NCBI RefSeq assembly: GCF_902499335.1
Contig: NZ_CABVQK010000011.1
Coordinates: 186,001 to 250,000, forward strand
Source: Burkholderia lata
GTDB lineage: Bacteria; Pseudomonadota; Gammaproteobacteria; Burkholderiales; Burkholderiaceae
Direction of reading: 5' to 3'
DNA: 64,000 bases
The translations under genes and the position numbers were made by a program. Shown here piece after piece: positions 60,078-64,000 of the stretch (its first letter is position 1; each line of letters starts with the position of its first letter). Under the pieces are notes generated by a model that was not told where the DNA came from, searched no databases, and saw nothing but the letters and a program-made list of their open reading frames with translations.

Positions 60078-60860
60078 TCACGGCTGCGACACGTCGCGGC
60101 CGAAATACTTGTGCGAGATCTTCGCGTAGGTGCCGTCGGCCTTGATGTCCGCGAGCGCCTTGTCGATCGCGGCCACCAGCGCCGGGCTGCCCTTGCGCAG
60201 CAGCACGCCCGATGCGTCGCTCGCGCCCCCCGTGTCGGTCGCCGCGATCTTCAGTTTCGCGTCCGGCTTGTGCTTGCGGAAATCGAGGTACGACAGCGAA
60301 TCGTTGATCGTCGCGTCGACGCGCCCCGAGCTCAGCAGGTCGATCGATTCGTTGAAGCCCTGCACCGGCACGACGTCCGCGCCGTGCGCGGCCGCGAGCT
60401 TGCCGAAATTGCTGGTCAGCGTGTTCGCGGATTTCTTGCCCTTGAGGTCGTCGAACGAGCGGATCGTCGTGTTGTCCGCGCGCACGATCAGCACCGCGCG
60501 CGACGTGATGTACGGCGTCGAGAAATCGTATTTCGCCTTGCGCGCGTCGGTGATCGACACTTCGTTGACGACCGCGTCGTAGCGGTTCACGTCGAGGCCC
60601 GCGATCAGCCCGTCCCACTTGCCTTCGACGAACTGCGGCTTCACGCCGAGGCGTTGCGCGATCGCGGTCGCGATGTCGACGTCGAAGCCCGTCAGCTTGC
60701 CGGTTTCGTCGTGGTACGTGAAGGGCGCGTACGTGCCTTCGGTACCGACCCGGAACACGCCGGACGACTTGATCTGCGACAGGTCGTCGGCAGCCAGTGC
60801 GCTCGTGACCGAAACGGCCTGCAGCATGGCAACGACCAGGATGGAGCGAAGGAATTTCAT
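60078..60860 (-). CDS. amino-acid (probably cystine) ABC transporter substrate-binding protein
   Basis: This 260-aa periplasmic binding protein has a cleavable signal (LRSILVVAMLQAVSVTSALA). The SBP_bac_3 fold shows GVFRVGTEGTYAPFTYHDETGKLTGFDVDIA, WDGLIAGLDVNRYDAVVNEVSITDARKAKYDFSTPYITSRA and GTYAKISHKYFGRDVSQ. The sequence resembles cystine-binding proteins (FliY/TcyA type) by eye. It is the first gene of the three-gene operon and has a good promoter upstream. Confidence 0.9.
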   Translation of the reverse strand: MKFLRSILVVAMLQAVSVTSALAADDLSQIKSSGVFRVGTEGTYAPFTYHDETGKLTGFDVDIATAIAQRLGVKPQFVEGKWDGLIAGLDVNRYDAVVNEVSITDARKAKYDFSTPYITSRAVLIVRADNTTIRSFDDLKGKKSANTLTSNFGKLAAAHGADVVPVQGFNESIDLLSSGRVDATINDSLSYLDFRKHKPDAKLKIAATDTGGASDASGVLLRKGSPALVAAIDKALADIKADGTYAKISHKYFGRDVSQP

Positions 60861-60928
60861 GGTGCGGACCCCGAATGATTGGAGGGAATGATCCCGCGGC
60901 ACGCGTGTGCCGTTCGAGAGGTCCGCGA

Positions 60929-60956
60929 ATTCTACCGACGCGTCGAGGTCCCGCAA
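60929..60956 (-). promoter_or_regulatory. probable promoter of the ABC importer operon
   Basis: On the minus strand TTGCGG (60951-60956) and TAGAAT (60929-60934) are 16 bases apart, about 70 bases upstream of the binding-protein start. The rest of the 326-base gap 60861-61186 has no recognised gene. Confidence 0.5.
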
Positions 60957-61186
60957 AAACGCAAATCGGCTATCGATATGAGCGCGTCGAATAACGCGCC
61001 GGCCAGCCACGCGCATCCCGCAGATGAAATCCGTCGCGATGCAGCACGGCGATCGTCCGACGATTCGTTACCGGCGGTTACAGAAGCGACATCGCGGTAT
61101 CACCCATTCGGCATGCGCTTCGTACCATGAAGACAGGTGAACCTATTGCTCGCGGGCCTTGCCCCCACGAACGGAGTGAACGGCAA

Positions 61187-61459
61187 ATGAAACGCATCCT
61201 GTTGTCCAGTGCCGTCGGCATCGCGGCCGCCTGCCTGTCGGCAAGCGCGTTCGCGCATGCCGACATCGGCGTGTACTTCGGCGTACCGGGGCCGGTGATC
61301 GAGGCACCGCCGCCTGTCTACTACACGCCGCCGCCCGTCGTGTACGAGCCGGCGCCCGTCTATTACGGCCCGTTCTACGGCGAATATCGCTATCGCCGCT
61401 ACCGGCACGACAACGGCTGGCATCGCGGCTGGCGACATCACCGCGACGACGACGATTGA
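61187..61459 (+). CDS. small exported PXPV-repeat protein
   Basis: This 90-aa protein has a signal peptide (LLSSAVGIAAACLSASAFA) and a mature part with short repeats PPPVYYTPPPVVYEPAPVYYGP, typical of the PXPV-repeat family seen in Burkholderia and relatives. The C terminus is basic and then acidic (RYRRYRHDNGWHRGWRHHRDDDD). A GGAG ribosome site lies about 9 bases upstream. It is expected to be periplasmic. No function is known for the family. Confidence 0.75.
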   Translation: MKRILLSSAVGIAAACLSASAFAHADIGVYFGVPGPVIEAPPPVYYTPPPVVYEPAPVYYGPFYGEYRYRRYRHDNGWHRGWRHHRDDDD

Positions 61460-61548
61460 CCGTCGCCTGACGCCCGTCGCAGCCGCATCCCGCCGGGGGA
61501 CATTCCGCGCGCCGGCCTTCGAGCCGGCGCGCACGCATTACACATCAC

Positions 61549-63003
61549 TTACCACGGCAGCGAATACGTCTTCGTATTCGTGAAGCTCTTCATCGCTTCC
61601 TGCACGCCTTCCTTGTACCCGAGCCCCGAATCCTTCACGCCGCCGAACGGTGTCAGTTCGAGCCGGTAGCCCGGCACTTCGCGCACGTTCACGCTACCGA
61701 CTTCCAGCTCGGTGATGAAGCGCGTGATGGTGTCGAAGCGGTTCGTGCAGACCGACGACGACAACGCATAGTCGGTGCTGTTCGACATCCGGATCGCTTC
61801 ATCGATGTCGCGGAAGCGCATGATCGGCGACACGGGGCCGAAGGTTTCGTACTTCACGAGCGGCATGTCGGGCGTCACGCGATCGATCACCGTCGGCGAA
61901 TACAGCGCGCCGTTGCGGACGTTACCGACCAGCAACCGCGCACCGCGCGCGATCGCGTCGTTCACCTGCTGCTCGCAAAACTTCGCGGCCGCCTCGTCGA
62001 TCACCGTGCCCATGTCCACCGACGGATCGGACGGATTGCCGTACGACCATGCACGCGTCTTCTCGACCACCAGTTCCGTGAAGCGATCGGCCACCGACTC
62101 GTGCACGAGCATCCGCTTGATCGCGGTGCAGCGCTGCCCCGAGTTCTTGTATGAACCCGACACCGCGAGCGTGCTCGCTTCGTCGAGATCGGCGTCTTCC
62201 ATCACGATGATCGGATCGTTGCCGCCGAGTTCGAGCACCGCGCGCCGATAGCCCATCCGCGACGCGATCGACTTGCCGATCGACACACCACCCGTGAACG
62301 TGATCAGGTCGATCGCCGGGTTCGTGATCAGCTCGTCGGCGATCTCCCTTGGATCTCCGGTGAGCACTTGCAGCATCTGCGGCGGCAGGCCGGCTTCGTA
62401 CAGGATGTCCGCGAACAGGTAGCACGACAGCGGCACCTTCTCCGACGGCTTCACGACGATCCGGTTGTTGGTCGCGACCGACGGCACGATCTTGTGCGCG
62501 ACCTGGTTCATCGGGTGGTTGAACGGCGTGATCGCCGAAATCACGCCGAGCAGCGGATCGCGCTGCGTGTACACGCGGCGCTTCTTGCCGTGCGGGGTCA
62601 GGTCGCACGAGAAGATCTGCCCGTCGTCCTTCAGCACTTCACCGGCGCCGAACGTCAGCACGTCGGCGACGCGCCCCGCTTCGTACGTCGAATCCTTGAT
62701 GCACAACCCGGCCTCGGCCGTGATCAGCGCTGCGATCTCGGCCGTGCGCGAGCGCACGATGTCGGCCGCGCGGCGCAGGATCGCCGCGCGATCGTGACGC
62801 GTGAGCGTCGGCCGGTAGGCACGCGCGGCCGCGAACGCGCGCCGCACGTCGTCCAGCGTCGCCTTCGGCACGGTGCCGACCAGCGAGCCGTCGTACGGGT
62901 TGCGCACTTCGATTACCGCGTCCCGGTGAATCCGTTCGCCGTCGATTCGCAGTGCTTCGCGACGAATCTCGCGGACGTCCGTCGATGCTGCAATGGCGTT
63001 CAT
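61549..63003 (-). CDS. phnY: phosphonoacetaldehyde dehydrogenase
   Basis: This 484-aa aldehyde dehydrogenase converts phosphonoacetaldehyde to phosphonoacetate with NAD. The catalytic Cys292 lies in NSGQRCTAIKRM, the catalytic Glu in LELGGNDPIIV, and the N-terminal motifs include ITAEAGLCIKDS. Assignment as PhnY rather than a generic dehydrogenase rests on the gene next to it, phosphonoacetate hydrolase phnA, 29 bases away on the same strand: this pairing is known from 2-aminoethylphosphonate degradation. RBS GGGGACAC precedes the ATG at 63003. Confidence 0.84.
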   Translation of the reverse strand: MNAIAASTDVREIRREALRIDGERIHRDAVIEVRNPYDGSLVGTVPKATLDDVRRAFAAARAYRPTLTRHDRAAILRRAADIVRSRTAEIAALITAEAGLCIKDSTYEAGRVADVLTFGAGEVLKDDGQIFSCDLTPHGKKRRVYTQRDPLLGVISAITPFNHPMNQVAHKIVPSVATNNRIVVKPSEKVPLSCYLFADILYEAGLPPQMLQVLTGDPREIADELITNPAIDLITFTGGVSIGKSIASRMGYRRAVLELGGNDPIIVMEDADLDEASTLAVSGSYKNSGQRCTAIKRMLVHESVADRFTELVVEKTRAWSYGNPSDPSVDMGTVIDEAAAKFCEQQVNDAIARGARLLVGNVRNGALYSPTVIDRVTPDMPLVKYETFGPVSPIMRFRDIDEAIRMSNSTDYALSSSVCTNRFDTITRFITELEVGSVNVREVPGYRLELTPFGGVKDSGLGYKEGVQEAMKSFTNTKTYSLPW

Positions 63004-63032
63004 GAGTGTGTCCCCTTGCGGATGCGTGCGCA

Positions 63033-64000
63033 TCACTGCAGATGGTTGAGCGCGATGTCGATGATGTCGAAGTTGCGCAGCCGCGCGCGGCCCGTGACGT
63101 CGCTGGCGACCGGCTTGCTGAAGATCAGCGGCACGATCTGCTCGGAGATCCCGCCATGCGAGCGCAGCGGCACGTCGAGGCCCGACAGGTCGTGCTTGAT
63201 GCGGCGCGTGCCGAGCACGACGTCCTGCTTCGAGATCACGATCAGATCGCCCATCCGCGCCGGCGGCAGCTCGAAGCGCGCGCAGCCTTCGGCGCCCGTC
63301 AGGACGACCTCGATGCCTTCGACCGCGGCGAGCCGTGCGCGCAGCGCCTCGGCATCGGCCGTCGCCGGCACGTAGACGGTCGCGAACGAGCCGAGCGCAC
63401 CGTGGTGCACCACGTACGGATCGGTGATCGGCAGGATCACGCGCGCCGCATCCGCGCCGAGCCACTCGTCGAACAGCTCCTGCAGGTAGATCACGTTCGG
63501 CTCGCCGGTTTCATCGTCGTGCTTCGCGTTCATCCCGTGGTCGGCCGTGATCGCGACGATCGCGCCGAGTTCGTCGAGGCGCTGCAGGTACTTGTCCATC
63601 ATCGCGTAGAACGCGTTCGCGCCTTCCGTGCCGGGCGCGCACTTGTGCTGCACGTAGTCGGTGGTCGACAGGTACATCAGGTCGATCGGGCGCGTCTCGA
63701 GCAGGCGCACGCCGGCCGCGAACACGAATTCCGACAGGTCCGCGCTGTACACGCTCGGCACCGGCTTGCCGACCAGCTCGAGCACGTTGTCGATGCCGTT
63801 TTCCTCGACGCTCGCCTCGCCGGCCTTTTCCGACGAGAAGCAGATGCCCTTCAGCCCCTTGCCGAGCAGGCGGCGCAGCTTGTCCTTCGCGGTGACGACC
63901 GCGACCTTCGCGCCTTGCTCCGCGAAGGTTGCGAGCACCGTGGGCGCGACCAGGTACTTCGGATCGTTCATCAGCACCTCGGCGCCGGTGTCGCGATCGT
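63033..64000 (-). CDS. phnA: phosphonoacetate hydrolase, C-terminal part (cut by the right edge)
   Basis: About 322 codons of the C-terminal part are visible. The frame is open to the window end and starts inside the gene (DRDTGAEVLMNDPKYLVAPTVL). Alkaline-phosphatase-superfamily metal ligands are seen in YLSTTDYVQHK, ITADHGMNAKHD and the later VPLRSHGG. The enzyme cleaves phosphonoacetate to acetate and phosphate. With phnY it would complete the last two steps of phosphonate use downstream of an aminoethylphosphonate transaminase, which is not in view. Confidence 0.87.
   Translation of the reverse strand, partial: DRDTGAEVLMNDPKYLVAPTVLATFAEQGAKVAVVTAKDKLRRLLGKGLKGICFSSEKAGEASVEENGIDNVLELVGKPVPSVYSADLSEFVFAAGVRLLETRPIDLMYLSTTDYVQHKCAPGTEGANAFYAMMDKYLQRLDELGAIVAITADHGMNAKHDDETGEPNVIYLQELFDEWLGADAARVILPITDPYVVHHGALGSFATVYVPATADAEALRARLAAVEGIEVVLTGAEGCARFELPPARMGDLIVISKQDVVLGTRRIKHDLSGLDVPLRSHGGISEQIVPLIFSKPVASDVTGRARLRNFDIIDIALNHLQ

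Overview
The window looks like a stretch of the main chromosome of a Burkholderia species, probably of the Burkholderia cepacia complex. The DNA is very GC-rich throughout (about two thirds by eye) and the housekeeping gene orders are typical of Burkholderiales: argB-nucleotidase-slmA, metX-metW-ampG, gatCAB opposite mreBCD-mrdA-rodA, and def-fmt-lysE-htpX-rsmB-DUF4390-ntrY-ntrX. The QueE protein has the length (210 aa) and the CX14CX2C cluster known from Burkholderia multivorans QueE. This identification comes from remembered protein families and was not searched.

Layout. 1-4.4 kb: the redox two-component pair RegB/RegA, a small cysteine-rich protein, arginine synthesis (argB), a HAD nucleotidase and the nucleoid-occlusion factor SlmA. 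4.4-15 kb is the main accessory region. It holds a chaperone-usher fimbrial cluster (pilin, chaperone, usher, second pilin, two-domain tip adhesin), with what looks like the remnant of another adhesin between the usher and the second pilin, followed by a classical autotransporter with a very regular beta-helix passenger. 15-19.7 kb: a SAM-II-like riboswitch in front of metX-metW, then AmpG and an M48-type protein that lacks the catalytic glutamate. 19.7-27.2 kb: an AraC regulator divergent from a zinc alcohol dehydrogenase, then exonuclease III, PPK2 and gatCAB on the minus strand. 27.6-33.9 kb: the rod-shape/elongasome operon mreBCD-mrdA-rodA with a clear intrinsic terminator. 34-38.2 kb: a Sel1-repeat protein overlapping an HpcH/HpaI aldolase, the queuosine precursor genes queD, queE and queC, and tRNA-Phe. 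38.2-46.8 kb: a minus-strand block ending in NtrY and a short NtrX-like regulator without an AAA+ domain. 46.8-52.8 kb: dprA, a thioredoxin-like gene, topB and a LysR regulator. 53-58.6 kb: a 2-hydroxyacid dehydrogenase, a patatin-like protein, a thioesterase, tRNA-Lys(CUU), a DUF3592 membrane protein, and a CGNR regulator divergent from an Asp-nucleophile alpha/beta hydrolase. 58.6-64 kb: a polar amino-acid (cystine-type) ABC importer, a small PXPV-repeat protein, and the phosphonate genes phnY and phnA, the latter cut by the window edge.

The most notable items are the rearranged fimbrial cluster with a degenerate adhesin, the metX leader with two mutually exclusive folds, the M48 protein with HGIAH in place of HExxH, the truncated NtrX-like regulator, and the palindrome cluster between the CGNR regulator and the hydrolase. 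I saw no CRISPR array, insertion sequence, integrase or prophage gene.
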